The position numbers and the translations under genes are program-made. A stretch of DNA of 64,000 nucleotides from Avibacterium sp. 20-132 (lineage in GTDB: Bacteria > Pseudomonadota > Gammaproteobacteria > Enterobacterales > Pasteurellaceae), in contig NZ_CP091456.1 of the NCBI RefSeq assembly GCF_023611925.1, positions 1,964,001-2,028,000 on the forward strand, given 5' to 3'. Of this stretch, positions 52,241-61,943 are shown one piece after another; within the stretch, counting starts at the first letter, position 1, and each line of letters begins with the position of its first letter. Below the pieces are notes generated by a model that saw only the letters and a program-made list of their open reading frames with translations, was not told the origin of the DNA and searched no databases.

Positions 52241-53329
52241 CTATTCTTTTCCTTTTACATCAATAATAAACACTTCCGATTGCGATCCCAATCGCATTGG
52301 AATTCCCCAAAATCCATAACCTGAAGTAACGAAAAAATGCCCGTTGCCAATTTTCTCATAACCGTAATCTAAACGATATAACACCTTTGTGATTAAATTT
52401 GCTGGAAAGATTTGTCCTTTATGTGCGTGGCCTGAAACCTGAATATCAATAGGTAAGGTTGAATGTGCCATAATTTCTGTTGGACGGTGATCCAATAGAA
52501 AAATAGGTAAATGGGTATTTAAGCGATTAATTATATCTTTGGTTTTTGGACGCGCTTTAAATAAATCATCATTACGCCCAATCAGCACAAAACGATTATC
52601 TACTTGCACTGCTTGATCCATCAGAACCGTAATACCAGCTTGACGAATTTCGTTGGCAATCGCCTGCTGTTGTCCAAAGAAATCGTGGTTACCTAAGGTG
52701 GCATAAACGCCAAGCGGGGCGTGTAATTGAGCAAGATGCGGTCGCATTTTTTCTGCGACATAAGCGCGAATATTATCATCCATAATATCGCCCGGGAGTA
52801 AAATAATATCGACTTTTTGCTCGTTCATTATTTCAGCCAGCTTATCCAATTGTTTGCCACCAAATAATCGTCCAAGGTGAAAATCACTCGCCATTCCAAT
52901 ACGCAAGGGTTTGAAAGGTTTATCCAAGGTAATTTGATAATGAATGACTTGTGGCGTGTAAGCATTATAGACGCTCAATCCAATCAAACTGATTAAACCA
53001 ACAGGATAAAGCCAAGCTAAGGTGCGGTGCAATTTGGGCTTAAATTTTTGTTTTCTAAAGATAAAGTAAATAGCTACACAGGCTAAGCTGACAAAGCTTG
53101 CAAAAAGCAAAAATGCCAAAATAAAAGCGCTAGTGCGAAACATCGGGTAAATACGCGAGACAGTGAGCAAAATAATACTGTTTGCAGCGAGATAAGTACT
53201 CAGGGTGAAAATTTTACGACAAACAGGACTGGCATTTTGCAAATAAAGCCAAGAAAGGGTGCGGTTAAAAATATAAATAAAACATTGTAAGAAAATAATA
53301 CAAATTGCGAAAATAACCTGGTATCGCAT
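52241..53329 (-). CDS. Membrane-anchored metallophosphoesterase
   Basis: A 362-residue protein with about four N-terminal membrane segments (1-110) and a calcineurin-type phosphoesterase domain. Metal motifs are MASDFHLGR, LPGDIMDDN, LGNHDFFG and VSGHAHKGQIFPA, i.e. D-x-H, GD, GNH(D) and GHxH. Substrates in this YkuE/YaeI-like group are lipids or nucleotides and cannot be named here. It lies between two AfuA-type binding protein genes with a terminator just upstream and 3 bp before copy 1, so it may act with them. Confidence 0.8.
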   Translation of the reverse strand: MRYQVIFAICIIFLQCFIYIFNRTLSWLYLQNASPVCRKIFTLSTYLAANSIILLTVSRIYPMFRTSAFILAFLLFASFVSLACVAIYFIFRKQKFKPKLHRTLAWLYPVGLISLIGLSVYNAYTPQVIHYQITLDKPFKPLRIGMASDFHLGRLFGGKQLDKLAEIMNEQKVDIILLPGDIMDDNIRAYVAEKMRPHLAQLHAPLGVYATLGNHDFFGQQQAIANEIRQAGITVLMDQAVQVDNRFVLIGRNDDLFKARPKTKDIINRLNTHLPIFLLDHRPTEIMAHSTLPIDIQVSGHAHKGQIFPANLITKVLYRLDYGYEKIGNGHFFVTSGYGFWGIPMRLGSQSEVFIIDVKGKE

Positions 53330-53360
53330 TATGAACAGCTTTCCTAACGTAAAAAATCAT

Positions 53361-53389
53361 AAAGTGCGGTTATTTTTAACCGCACTTTA
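53361..53389. terminator. Uptake-sequence hairpin between binding protein copy 2 and phosphoesterase
   Basis: aaagtgcggtta and taaccgcactt around a 4-base loop, T-rich. It separates the riboswitch-controlled gene from the downstream pair at least in part. Confidence 0.8.
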
Positions 53390-53407
53390 TCCTTTGTCAA
53401 TGTAAAC

Positions 53408-54466
53408 TTACTTTAGTTTCACTTCTTCTAGCCAACGTTTTATTAAGCGTTTTCCTTCTTCGTCTGAGCCAAAGCGATCAAAATCAAAGTCAATGAGTTT
53501 TAAGGTTTTTGGATCGGTTGAATTTGGCGAGGCTTTAGCGTGAATATTGGTTGGAATTTGATACATTTTTTCTTCACGCCACGCAATTTCTTGTGCTTCT
53601 GGGGTTAATGCCCAATCCATAAATAATTTCGCATTGTCTAAATTTCTCGCCCCTTTCAAAATACTGATACCACCAAGCGAATAGCTATCCCCCTCACAAG
53701 GTAAAATTGCTTCCACTGGTGCGCCATTTTCTTTTTCTGTTTGATAACCATTAATAAAACCGATGGTTACCGCCGCATCCCCACGCGAGAGATTGGATTT
53801 CTCTGTGCCACTTTTTGCATATTGGGAAATGTTTTTATCTAAAGCTTTAAGATAACGAAAGGCTTCTTCCTCACCGAATAATTGCACGAGTGTTGCGATA
53901 AAGGTGTAGCCGGTACCTGTATTGCGCGGATCAGGCATTTGAATTTGATCTTTAAATTTGGGATCGGTTAAATCTTTCCAACATTTTGGGTAGTCCTTAA
54001 TGCCTAATTGTTTGAACTTTTCCGTATTTACACCAATGCCTAACACAATAATATAGCCAATTGCGGTTACATCACCGTGCTTGTCGAGCAATGCTTTAAA
54101 TTGTGGCATTGTTTCCGCTTGTAGGGGCGAACGATAAGGTTCGAGTAATCCTAATTGCGCAGCTTGAAAATGAGGTTCAATGGTGCCGCCATACCAAATA
54201 TCCGCTTGTGGCAAGGCTTGTTCTGCTTTGATTTTAGCTAAGGTTGCCCCTGTGCTATTACGCACAAATTTGGTGTCCACGTGATATTTTTTAGCAAAAA
54301 TTTGAGCCATTTTTTCGCACACAGAATGTTGCACGCTACAATAAATATTGAGTCGTCCTTCCGCGTTAGCATTGTGGCTAAATAAAAAGAATCCACCTAG
54401 CACAATAAAAATTAAGCCACATTTTGATAAAAATGATGAGAAAAAAGGTTTAAATTGCATTGTCAT
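53408..54466 (-). CDS. AfuA-type periplasmic substrate-binding protein, copy 2, TPP-riboswitch controlled
   Basis: A 352-residue paralogue of the protein at 51182, with signal peptide ending near NANA (residue 36). It keeps CSVQHSVCEKMAQIFAKKY and EAILPCEGDSYSLGGISIL. It is preceded by a TPP riboswitch with terminator, so synthesis rises when thiamine pyrophosphate falls. The link suggests a thiamine-related ligand (thiamine, its phosphates or a precursor), although AfuA of Actinobacillus binds hexose phosphates, as I recall. No permease or ATPase lies beside it. The ATG is preceded by AAGGAAATG-type ribosome site. Confidence 0.85.
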   Translation of the reverse strand: MTMQFKPFFSSFLSKCGLIFIVLGGFFLFSHNANAEGRLNIYCSVQHSVCEKMAQIFAKKYHVDTKFVRNSTGATLAKIKAEQALPQADIWYGGTIEPHFQAAQLGLLEPYRSPLQAETMPQFKALLDKHGDVTAIGYIIVLGIGVNTEKFKQLGIKDYPKCWKDLTDPKFKDQIQMPDPRNTGTGYTFIATLVQLFGEEEAFRYLKALDKNISQYAKSGTEKSNLSRGDAAVTIGFINGYQTEKENGAPVEAILPCEGDSYSLGGISILKGARNLDNAKLFMDWALTPEAQEIAWREEKMYQIPTNIHAKASPNSTDPKTLKLIDFDFDRFGSDEEGKRLIKRWLEEVKLK

Positions 54467-54526
54467 TTCCTTATTAATTAAATGATTAAAAAGTCATATT
54501 GACGAGCAAGGAAGAAATTAGAAAGG

Positions 54527-54567
54527 TAAAAAAGAATATTCTGCAACATAGCTATTTGCAAGAATAT
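54527..54567 (-). terminator. Terminator of the TPP riboswitch expression platform
   Basis: On the minus strand, atattcttgcaa and ttgcagaatat form a stem with a one-base bulge, followed by a tcttttt run. It lies just after the aptamer and before the gene, so ligand binding would favour premature stop. Confidence 0.78.
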
Positions 54568-54572
54568 GATCT

Positions 54573-54649
54573 AATTAGTTTCCTACGTCAGCATTAACTG
54601 AATCAGGTTCACGGGTATCATCTCAGCTTAAAAAGCACCCCGACTAATT
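54573..54649 (-). ncRNA. TPP (THI-box) riboswitch aptamer
   Basis: On the minus strand the aptamer reads P1 aattagt ... actaatt (7 pairs), CGGGGTGC, a small stem, GCTGAGATGATACCC, GTGAACCTGA and GTAGGAAACT. These are the conserved THI-box words (cggggtgc, ctgagat, accc, gaacctgat, cgtaggga). Known TPP riboswitches shut the downstream gene when thiamine pyrophosphate is high. It heads the AfuA-type gene at 53408. Confidence 0.93.
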
Positions 54650-54809
54650 CCCGTTTAGTATAGAAAGGGCAGGATATTGCTGTCAAATAGAAAAGACTAA
54701 ATGGCTATAATTAATGATGAAAAAAGGAAATAAAAATAAGCAAAAAATAACCGCACTTCTTATCCGCAAAGAAATCACAAAATAAAGGTGTTTGGGTTTT
54801 TATAGAAAG

Positions 54810-54852
54810 AAAAGTGCAGTGAAATTTTCCTGATTTTTTCACCGCACTTTTG
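54810..54852. terminator. Uptake-sequence hairpin terminator after acnB
   Basis: aaaagtgcagtgaaa and tttcaccgcacttttg; ends the acnB transcript on the minus strand. The stretch 54650-54809 carries the riboswitch promoter and no gene. Confidence 0.75.
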
Positions 54853-54866
54853 TGATTGAGGTTTTA

Positions 54867-57473
54867 CTAAGCAGGGGCTTGGAAGATCACTTCCTGTGCT
54901 TTTTGCGTATATTGATTAAGTTGATCAAAATTCATATAGCGATAGGTGTCTTCTTTGTCTTGCTGTAAATCCGCCACATAGGCTTGATATTCTTCTGGCG
55001 TTGGCAGTTTGCCGAGCAGTGCAGCCACAGCAGCGAGTTCTGCTGATGCCAAATACACATTTGCCCCTTGTCCTAAGCGGTTCGGGAAATTGCGGGTTGA
55101 AGTGGAAACCACTGTGGCATTATTGGCGACACGCGCTTGATTGCCCATACAAAGTGAACAACCGGGGATTTCAATCCGTGCGCCACTTTTACCATAAATG
55201 CTGTAATAGCCTTCTTCTGTCAGTAGGCTGGCATCCATTTTAGTTGGTGGGGCGAGCCATAAGCGAGTTGGAATGACCTCTTTAAACTTGGCTAATAATT
55301 TTCCAGCTGCACGGAAATGGCCAATATTCGTCATACAAGAGCCGATAAATACTTCGTCAATTTTATCCCCTTGCACCTCAGAAAGAAGGCGAGCGTCATC
55401 AGGATCATTTGGCGCACATAAAATCGGTTCTTTGATTTCATTGAGATCGATTTCAATCACGGCAGCATATTCTGCATCAGGATCTGCGCTGAGTAATTGA
55501 GGATTTTCTAACCATTTTTCCATTGCGTTGATACGGCGTTCTAGCGTACGCGCATCGCCATAACCTTCTGCAATCATCCATTTGAGTAATACAATGTTGG
55601 AATTCAGGTATTCAATGATTGGTGCTTTGTCTAATTTTATGGTACAAGCGGCGGCAGAGCGTTCTGCTGAGGCATCGGAAAGCTCAAAGGCTTGCTCCAC
55701 TTTAAGATGCTCTAATCCTTCAATTTCTAAAATGCGACCAGAGAAAATATTTTTCTTGCCTTGTTTTTCTACCGTGAGCAGGCCTTGTTGAATGGCATAA
55801 TAAGGAATGGCGTGGACTAAATCACGCAAGGTGATGCCCGGCTGCATTTCACCTTTGAAGCGAACAAGCACACTTTCCGGCATATCCAGTGGCATTACAC
55901 CTGTGGCAGCAGCAAACGCCACCAAGCCTGAACCAGCAGGGAAAGAAATGCCAATCGGGAAGCGAGTGTGTGAATCTCCGCCTGTTCCTACGGTATCAGG
56001 CAATAACATACGATTTAGCCAAGAGTGGATAACGCCATCTCCGGGACGAAGCGATATACCGCCTCGGTTCATAATAAAATCAGGCAACGTGTGATGGGTG
56101 ACCACATCCACCGGTTTAGGGTAGGCGGCGGTATGGCAGAAAGATTGCATCACAAGATCTGAGGAAAACCCTAAACAGGCGAGATCTTTTAGTTCATCAC
56201 GGGTCATTGGGCCGGTGGTATCTTGTGAGCCGACAGAGGTCATTCTTGGTTCGCAATATTGTCCCGGACGAATACCTTCTACACCGCAGGCGCGCCCGAC
56301 CATTTTTTGTGCGAGGGTAAACCCTTTATGGTTATCGGCTATTGCTTGTGGTTTGGCAAAAATATCATTTTCAGCTAAACCTAAACTTTGGCGTGCTTTA
56401 TGTGTTAAGCCTCGTCCGATAATTAATGGAATACGTCCGCCAGCGCGTACTTCATCTAATAATACATTGGTTTTTAACTGAAATTCGGCTAATACTTGAT
56501 CGCTATTATGCTGGCAAATTTTGCCTTGATAAGGGTAAATATCAATCACATCCCCCATATTGAGTTTGCTTACATCGACCTCAATCGGCAATGCTCCCGC
56601 ATCTTCTAACGTATTAAAGAAAATAGGGGCAATTTTTCCGCCTAATACCACGCCACCCGCGCGTTTATTCGGAATATAAGGAATATCCTCTCCCATAAAC
56701 CATAGCACCGAATTCGTCGCAGATTTGCGAGATGAACCTGTGCCTACAACGTCGCCCACATAAGCCAGTGGATAGTCTTTTTCTTTTAAGGCATTAATTT
56801 GTTGAATTGGTCCAATATTGCCGGCTTCATCTGGTTGAATGCCTTCTCGTTCATTTTTTAGCATTGCTAGAGCGTGCAAAGGAATATCTGGACGTGACCA
56901 CGCATCTTGAGCAGGAGAAAGATCATCTGTGTTGGTTTCACCCGATACTTTAAATACGGTAACAGTGAGTTTTTCGTCTAATTTTGGACGTGATAAAAAC
57001 CATTCAGCCTTTGCCCAAGATTGAAGAATTTGTTGTGCGTAAGCATTGCCTTGTTTGGCTCGTTGTTCTACATCGTAGAAATTATCGAACATTAATAACG
57101 TGGAAGAAAGGGCGGTGACGGCATAAGGGGCAAGGGTGTCATTATCAAGGGCTTGGAGCAGTGGTTCAATATTATAACCACCTTGCATTGTACCTAAAAT
57201 TTGTACCGCACTTTCAGGACTAATCAAGGGAGAGTGGGCGCTACCATTGACAATGGCGGCAAGAAAAGAGGCTTTCACATAAGCGGCTTCATCCACCCCA
57301 GCCGGTACGCGGGTTTTAAAAAGCTCAAGAAGATATTCCGTTTGCTCTGCTGGGGGATGTTTTAATAATTCAATAAGCTGTGCGGTTTGTTCGGCATCTA
57401 ATGGTTTTGGCACAACACCCTGTGCGGCACGTTCATCAATATGTTTTTGGTAATCGTGTAGAAAGTTTGACAT
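54867..57473 (-). CDS. acnB: Aconitate hydratase B
   Basis: Iron-sulfur TCA enzyme that isomerises citrate and isocitrate, and also a regulatory mRNA-binding protein in E. coli. The protein has 868 residues from ATG 57473; a longer frame reaching 57512 adds residues not found in AcnB and AGAGG upstream of 57473 is well placed. AcnB-type order is seen: an N-terminal HEAT-like domain ([15 protein letters not shown]), a swivel domain ([15 protein letters not shown]), then the catalytic domains. The cluster cysteines are in GSCMTNIGH and [11 protein letters not shown]. Confidence 0.95.
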   Translation of the reverse strand: MSNFLHDYQKHIDERAAQGVVPKPLDAEQTAQLIELLKHPPAEQTEYLLELFKTRVPAGVDEAAYVKASFLAAIVNGSAHSPLISPESAVQILGTMQGGYNIEPLLQALDNDTLAPYAVTALSSTLLMFDNFYDVEQRAKQGNAYAQQILQSWAKAEWFLSRPKLDEKLTVTVFKVSGETNTDDLSPAQDAWSRPDIPLHALAMLKNEREGIQPDEAGNIGPIQQINALKEKDYPLAYVGDVVGTGSSRKSATNSVLWFMGEDIPYIPNKRAGGVVLGGKIAPIFFNTLEDAGALPIEVDVSKLNMGDVIDIYPYQGKICQHNSDQVLAEFQLKTNVLLDEVRAGGRIPLIIGRGLTHKARQSLGLAENDIFAKPQAIADNHKGFTLAQKMVGRACGVEGIRPGQYCEPRMTSVGSQDTTGPMTRDELKDLACLGFSSDLVMQSFCHTAAYPKPVDVVTHHTLPDFIMNRGGISLRPGDGVIHSWLNRMLLPDTVGTGGDSHTRFPIGISFPAGSGLVAFAAATGVMPLDMPESVLVRFKGEMQPGITLRDLVHAIPYYAIQQGLLTVEKQGKKNIFSGRILEIEGLEHLKVEQAFELSDASAERSAAACTIKLDKAPIIEYLNSNIVLLKWMIAEGYGDARTLERRINAMEKWLENPQLLSADPDAEYAAVIEIDLNEIKEPILCAPNDPDDARLLSEVQGDKIDEVFIGSCMTNIGHFRAAGKLLAKFKEVIPTRLWLAPPTKMDASLLTEEGYYSIYGKSGARIEIPGCSLCMGNQARVANNATVVSTSTRNFPNRLGQGANVYLASAELAAVAALLGKLPTPEEYQAYVADLQQDKEDTYRYMNFDQLNQYTQKAQEVIFQAPA

Positions 57474-57576
57474 TGTGTTTCCTCTTATTGTTTTTATCGT
57501 TAGGGATAGCACTTTTCTTTTTTCTCACTTGAGTTAACTAAAAGAAAAGTGCGGTGCTTTTTTTGAGTGTTTTTAC

Positions 57577-57873
57577 TTAGAAAACTTTCTTAAATGGTTT
57601 GATGATGACTTCGCCATAAACCCCTGCTTCCACATAAGGATCTTGGTTTGCCCATTGTTGGGCGGCTTCAAGACTATCAAATTGAGCAATAACCGTTGAA
57701 CCGGTAAAGCCTGCCTCGCTGGGGTTTTCATCATCAATGGCTGGATTTGGTCCCGCGGTTAATAGACGATTTTCTGCTTGTAATTGTTTTAAACGAGCGA
57801 GGTGTTGCTCACGCACAGCAAGACGCTGAGCGAGTGTGTTGGGTTTATCTTGTGCGAAAATAACATAATACAT
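57577..57873 (-). CDS. yciI: YciI-like protein
   Basis: A 98-residue YciI-family protein with a ferredoxin-like fold. The family residues His and Asp are in [11 protein letters not shown] and the segment ALAEGV/GPNPAID region ([13 protein letters not shown]). Relatives include dehydrochlorinases and DGPF-domain proteins, but the function of YciI is not settled. It is the last gene of a yciC-yciB-yciA-yciI row that I recall from H. influenzae HI0825-HI0828. Confidence 0.88.
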   Translation of the reverse strand: MYYVIFAQDKPNTLAQRLAVREQHLARLKQLQAENRLLTAGPNPAIDDENPSEAGFTGSTVIAQFDSLEAAQQWANQDPYVEAGVYGEVIIKPFKKVF

Positions 57874-57890
57874 TTTGTTGTTCTCCTTGA

Positions 57891-58349
57891 TTAGGGTTTT
57901 GCCATTAATGCTAATGCTTTTTCTAGTTCTGGGTTGTTTTCTCGCGGAATGGCACGAGATTTTCCTTTATTATCTACTGCAACGAAGGTAAAGATCGCTT
58001 CCGTCACACAATAACGTTCACCAATGGGTTCACTGGACACTTTTTTTGCCCATACTTCAATTTTTATTTGAATAGAAGAACGGCCGACTTTAACACATTG
58101 CCCATAACAGCATACCACATCGCCAACGGAGATTGGGCGGATAAAGGTCATACTATCAACGGCAACGGTAACGACACGCCCGTGTGCGATTTCTTTCGCT
58201 AAAATAGCGCCGCCCATATCCATTTGCGACATAATCCAACCGCCGAAAATATCGCCGTTGGCGTTGGTATCAGAAGGCATCGCTAATGTACGAAGTAATA
58301 AACTACCTTGGGATTGTCGCCCCGTTTTGGTTTCAATAAAAACAGACAT
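57891..58349 (-). CDS. yciA: Acyl-CoA thioesterase YciA
   Basis: Hotdog-fold thioesterase of broad acyl-CoA range. The catalytic region [16 protein letters not shown] places the general acid/base Asp44, as in the H. influenzae YciA structure. [23 protein letters not shown] is the substrate-side strand region (quoted in part). Length 152. It lies 8 bp after the yciB stop in a four-gene operon. Confidence 0.92.
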   Translation of the reverse strand: MSVFIETKTGRQSQGSLLLRTLAMPSDTNANGDIFGGWIMSQMDMGGAILAKEIAHGRVVTVAVDSMTFIRPISVGDVVCCYGQCVKVGRSSIQIKIEVWAKKVSSEPIGERYCVTEAIFTFVAVDNKGKSRAIPRENNPELEKALALMAKP

Positions 58350-58357
58350 AATTTTTC

Positions 58358-58906
58358 CTATTGTTGTTCTTTATTATCCGTTTGTGGAAGATAACGATAA
58401 ATATAAACGCCCGTTGCTACTGTTGCAATAAGGCTAAGCCCAATAATTCCAAACGTTTTGAAATCGACCCAAATATCGTCAGAGAAATATTGACTAATGA
58501 TAATATTAATCACCATACAAAGCAGAAAGAAGCACGCCCAGCCCATATTTAATTTATACCAAACCGCATCAGGTAGCTGAATTTCTTTACCTAATAATTG
58601 CTGAATGAGCGGTTTGTTAAACATCACTTGGCTAATGATTAATGCCAAAGCGAACAAGGCATAAATCACCGTCACTTTCCATTTTAAAAATGCTAATTCG
58701 TTGAAATAGGCGGATAATGCACCAAAAAAAACCACTGCACTTCCCATAATGAGCTGTTGTTTTTCAATTTTACCGTATTTGACTTTTAGCACCACAAGCT
58801 GAATGACGGTGGCAATAATTAGGGCAATTGCGGCTTCACGAATCCCCACTAGTTTATACACAATAAAAAAGACGAGTAAGGGAATAAATTCTAAAATCTG
58901 TTTCAT
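58358..58906 (-). CDS. yciB: Septation protein A / YciB membrane protein
   Basis: A membrane protein of about 182 residues with five helices, in the IspZ/YciB family, linked to cell envelope and division in E. coli. ATG 58906 is used: it overlaps the yciC stop (TAATG) and starts [14 protein letters not shown], the family start. An upstream extension to 59077 lies inside yciC in another frame and is rejected. The motif [16 protein letters not shown] is conserved. Confidence 0.92.
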   Translation of the reverse strand: MKQILEFIPLLVFFIVYKLVGIREAAIALIIATVIQLVVLKVKYGKIEKQQLIMGSAVVFFGALSAYFNELAFLKWKVTVIYALFALALIISQVMFNKPLIQQLLGKEIQLPDAVWYKLNMGWACFFLLCMVINIIISQYFSDDIWVDFKTFGIIGLSLIATVATGVYIYRYLPQTDNKEQQ

Positions 58907-59664
58907 TATTGTTGATCCTTGCGCATAAATAAGCTGTAAAAGCGGTAGGTGAAAAGTAAAGAAAATACGCTCACTACGGCAGTTAAAAAGAGCATTAGGA
59001 CATCGAAAATAAGATTGTCGCTTAATGCCGTGATACGTCTCAGTACAAAAGGCAGTACGACATAAATTAACAAACAATAAATCAATAACGGCGCAGTGCG
59101 TTTTACGCCGCTTAACCAGCTATTTTTCAATGCTTGCATAATGCTTACAGGGTTAATGAGATATTCTGTAGAAGCAAGGCTTAAGCGCACAAAAATAAAA
59201 AAGCCAAGCAAAATCGCGACCAAAGAAAGCATTGAAGGCGATTGCCCTTGTAAAATGGCGAACAGGCTTTCTACCACGCCAATCATCAGCGGAATAAATC
59301 CAATCAAGCTAATGACCACTACGCCAACAAAACGTTGTAAAGTTAGCACCGCACTTTGATTTAATGGATTTTGTTGTTGAATACTAATGCGGTGAAAAGT
59401 GAGAATACCCCAAGAAGAAAGAAATAGGCTGACTAATTGTTGTGCGATGCCTAACAGTAAAAATTCAGCACTGATATTATTCGGTAAGGGTAAACTTTGT
59501 CCATTTGCCTGACTGATTTCGGGCATCGGTACGACTGTCGTTAAAAGAAAATAGAAAATTAGTGCGTTAATAAAAAAGAAAAAGATAAATTGCTGGGTAA
59601 TCGTCCTTTGATTACGCATAAAATACCAACAATCTTGAAAAATTTGAGTAAAATTAATGTTCAT
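58906..59664 (-). CDS. yciC: UPF0259 membrane protein YciC
   Basis: A 252-residue protein with about six membrane segments, of the UPF0259/YciC family; function unknown. First gene of the yciCBAI operon; its TAA overlaps the yciB ATG by one base. The segment [23 protein letters not shown] is a recognisable family block (quoted in part). Confidence 0.85.
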   Translation of the reverse strand: MNINFTQIFQDCWYFMRNQRTITQQFIFFFFINALIFYFLLTTVVPMPEISQANGQSLPLPNNISAEFLLLGIAQQLVSLFLSSWGILTFHRISIQQQNPLNQSAVLTLQRFVGVVVISLIGFIPLMIGVVESLFAILQGQSPSMLSLVAILLGFFIFVRLSLASTEYLINPVSIMQALKNSWLSGVKRTAPLLIYCLLIYVVLPFVLRRITALSDNLIFDVLMLFLTAVVSVFSLLFTYRFYSLFMRKDQQ

Positions 59665-59786
59665 TCTTTATTTCCAGTAAAAAATCATTGCGACATTATA
59701 CAATAACTTGCTAACCATTGCTTTTCCTTTAGTAGAAACCTCGCCTTGGTTATGAATAAGGATTTTTTGTGTTGTCATATTTGATT

Positions 59787-59800
59787 TTGGGTTAGATCAA
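59787..59800. promoter_or_regulatory. FNR-like site upstream of dld
   Basis: ttgggttagatcaa matches TTGAT-4-ATCAA at 8 of 10 positions, with two mismatches in the first half-site. Confidence 0.35.
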
Positions 59801-59875
59801 ATCTTCTCTATTGTTAAACAAAATGAAAAGTGCGGTAAATAAAATTTTTAAATTTTTTAACAAAATTTTAAAAAC

Positions 59876-59891
59876 TTTGAACTACATCACA
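59876..59891. promoter_or_regulatory. CRP-like site upstream of dld
   Basis: tttgaactacatcaca matches TGTGA-6-TCACA at 9 of 10 key positions, about 190 bp before the dld start. Confidence 0.55.
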
Positions 59892-60073
59892 AAATTGAGA
59901 TTTGTGATAAGCCATAATCTTCCCGTTTGAATTATTTATTTTCTATGGTAGAAAACCTTTATTTTGCTATCAAAAGAAAAGCAAAATAATTTTATTAGTT
60001 ACATTGAAATGCAAGTATATTCATTTTATAGTAAATGTTAAATCCTTGTTACATTCTATTAAAGAGGTATTGT

Positions 60074-61792
60074 ATGTCTGCAACGCATTTAATTGATACA
60101 TTAGCGCAAATTGTTACACCGAAGTATCTGATTACCGATCCATTAAAAGCTGAAGAGTACAGCACGGGTTATCGCTTTGGGCAAGGCAAGGTGCTTGCGG
60201 TTGTTCGTCCTGGTTCATTATTGGAATATTGGAAGGTGTTAAAAGCCTGTGTGGCAGCCGATGTGATCGTGATTTCACAAGCAGCAAATACGGGGCTTAC
60301 AGGAGGTTCAACGCCGGCAGGAAATGATTACGAGCGTGATATTGTTTTGATAAATACTATGCGAATGACAGGCATTCAACCCATTAATAATGCCGAGCAA
60401 GTGGTGTGCTTTGCAGGTTCGCGTTTAAATGATCTGGAGATGTTGCTGAAAGAATATAAACGTGAACCGCATTCTGTTATTGGTTCATCTTGTATTGGTG
60501 CTTCGGTGATTGGTGGAATTTGTAATAATTCTGGTGGTGCATTGGTTCAACGTGGTCCAGCTTATACGGAAATGGCGTTGTATGCACAGTTAGATGAGAA
60601 TGGTGAATTACATCTGATCAATAATCTTGGTATTGATTTAGGCGAGACGCCAGAAGAAATTCTTACCAACTTACAAGCAGGACGTTATCAGCGTAAAGAT
60701 ATTCATCTTGACTGCGGAAAAGGACACGATCACGATTATTGCAATCACGTTCGCCAAATTGATGCCGACACGCCAGCACGTTTTAATGCCGATCCTAACC
60801 GTCATTATGAAGCCTCTGGTAGTGCGGGAAAGTTGGGGGTGTTTGCTGTACGTTTGGATACGTTCCCACAAGATAAAGAAAGTGCGGTGTTTTATATTGG
60901 CACAAATGACACGCAAGTTTTAACGGATATTCGCCGTCATATTTTGGCAGAATTTAGTACCTTACCTGTATCGGGCGAATATATTCATCGTGATGCTTTT
61001 GATATTGCGGCAGAGTATGGAAAAGATACGTTCTGGGTGATTAAACGTTTTGGCACGCACCGTTTGCCAAAATTATTTGCGCTCAAAGCCAAAGCTGATC
61101 GCCTAATGAAAAAATTGACTTTTTTACCAAATCATATCAGCGACAAAATGTTGCAATTTGTTTCTAAATTGTTGCCACAGCATTTGCCACAACGCTTGAG
61201 AGATTATCGCGATCAATATGAACATCATTTAATCCTAAAAATGGGCGGGAATGGCGTGCAAGAAGCCAGAGAATATTTGCAGACACGCTTTGCTGATAAG
61301 TCCAAAGGGGCATATTTTGAATGCAGTGCAGAAGAAACACAAGCAGCGATGTTACATCGTTTTGCTGTGGCATCAGCGGCAATTCGTTATCGTGCGATTC
61401 ACGAGCAAGAGGTGGAAGAAATCGTGGCATTGGATATTGCCTTGCGTCGTAATGATCAAGATTGGTTCGAGAAACTCCCAGTAGAGTTGGAAAATAAATT
61501 AATCCATAAACTGTATTACGGACATTTTATGTGCTATGTATTCCATCAAGATTATTTGGTGAAAAAAGGCTATGATTGGGAACAAATCGAACACGAAATG
61601 TTGGCATTGCTTGATCAGCGTGGGGCGCAATATCCAGCGGAACATAATGTCGGACATTTATATGAAGCGAAACCTGAATTAAAAGCCTTTTACCAAAAAT
61701 TAGATCCAACCAACAGCTTCAACCCGGGGATTGAAAATCCCCGTGTCGGTGGTTCGATTCCGCCTCGAGGCACCATTTCTACTCCTCCTTAG
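60074..61792 (+). CDS. dld: Quinone-dependent D-lactate dehydrogenase, altered C-terminus
   Basis: Peripheral membrane FAD enzyme that oxidises D-lactate and passes electrons to the quinone pool. From ATG 60074 (AGAGG upstream) it is 572 residues. The FAD-binding domain has SQAANTGLTGGSTPAGNDYERD; the membrane-contact domain and C-terminal region VGHLYEAKPELKAFYQKLDPTNSFNPGI follow (quoted in parts) and match E. coli Dld. After NPGI, where Dld normally continues with about a dozen basic residues, the last 17 codons (ENPRVGGSIPPRG and onward) come from the 3' half of a tRNA-Phe gene. The core enzyme is complete. Confidence 0.92.
   Translation: MSATHLIDTLAQIVTPKYLITDPLKAEEYSTGYRFGQGKVLAVVRPGSLLEYWKVLKACVAADVIVISQAANTGLTGGSTPAGNDYERDIVLINTMRMTGIQPINNAEQVVCFAGSRLNDLEMLLKEYKREPHSVIGSSCIGASVIGGICNNSGGALVQRGPAYTEMALYAQLDENGELHLINNLGIDLGETPEEILTNLQAGRYQRKDIHLDCGKGHDHDYCNHVRQIDADTPARFNADPNRHYEASGSAGKLGVFAVRLDTFPQDKESAVFYIGTNDTQVLTDIRRHILAEFSTLPVSGEYIHRDAFDIAAEYGKDTFWVIKRFGTHRLPKLFALKAKADRLMKKLTFLPNHISDKMLQFVSKLLPQHLPQRLRDYRDQYEHHLILKMGGNGVQEAREYLQTRFADKSKGAYFECSAEETQAAMLHRFAVASAAIRYRAIHEQEVEEIVALDIALRRNDQDWFEKLPVELENKLIHKLYYGHFMCYVFHQDYLVKKGYDWEQIEHEMLALLDQRGAQYPAEHNVGHLYEAKPELKAFYQKLDPTNSFNPGIENPRVGGSIPPRGTISTPP
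61725..61775 (+). pseudogene. 3' half of a tRNA-Phe gene (GAA), fused to dld
   Basis: 51 bases begin at the anticodon stem ggggatt-gaa-aatcccc and run through the variable loop, T arm (ggtgg-ttcgatt-ccgcc) and acceptor strand tcgaggc to acca. No D arm or 5' acceptor strand precedes it; the bases before it are dld codons. It cannot give a tRNA. Confidence 0.9.
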
Positions 61793-61858
61793 TTCAGTCG
61801 GTAGAACGGTGGACTGTTAATCCATATGTCGCTGGTTCAAGTCCAGCAGGAGGAGCCA
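61783..61858 (+). tRNA. tRNA-Asn (anticodon GTT)
   Basis: A 76-base tRNA with acceptor stem tcctcct / aggagga, D loop agttcagtcggtaga, anticodon loop ctgttaa (GTT), and T arm ctggttcaagtccag; CCA encoded. It starts 7 bases after the tRNA-Phe fragment and precedes an integrative element by 85 bp. Confidence 0.96.
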
Positions 61859-61943
61859 ACTTTGTTGGTTAGTAATGTTACAAAATCCTATCTAACTCCT
61901 AGTCGATACTTTATTAACAATCGTTTTGTTAAGAGAGTATCAA

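Larger units (their letters stand above)
59665..60073. other. Intergenic control region between yciC and dld
   Basis: A 409 bp AT-rich gap between divergent genes with no coding potential seen. It holds the FNR-like and CRP-like sites listed separately, an uptake word near 59829 and several poly-A/T tracts. The segment from about 59865 shares its design (aaactttga-a-ta-atc-ca ... attga ... gtttgaatt) with the mdh promoter. Confidence 0.6.

Noticed and set aside
58907..59077. N-terminal extension of yciB into yciC
   Set aside because: The extension is out-of-frame yciC sequence; the ATG at 58906 has the TAATG overlap and family start.
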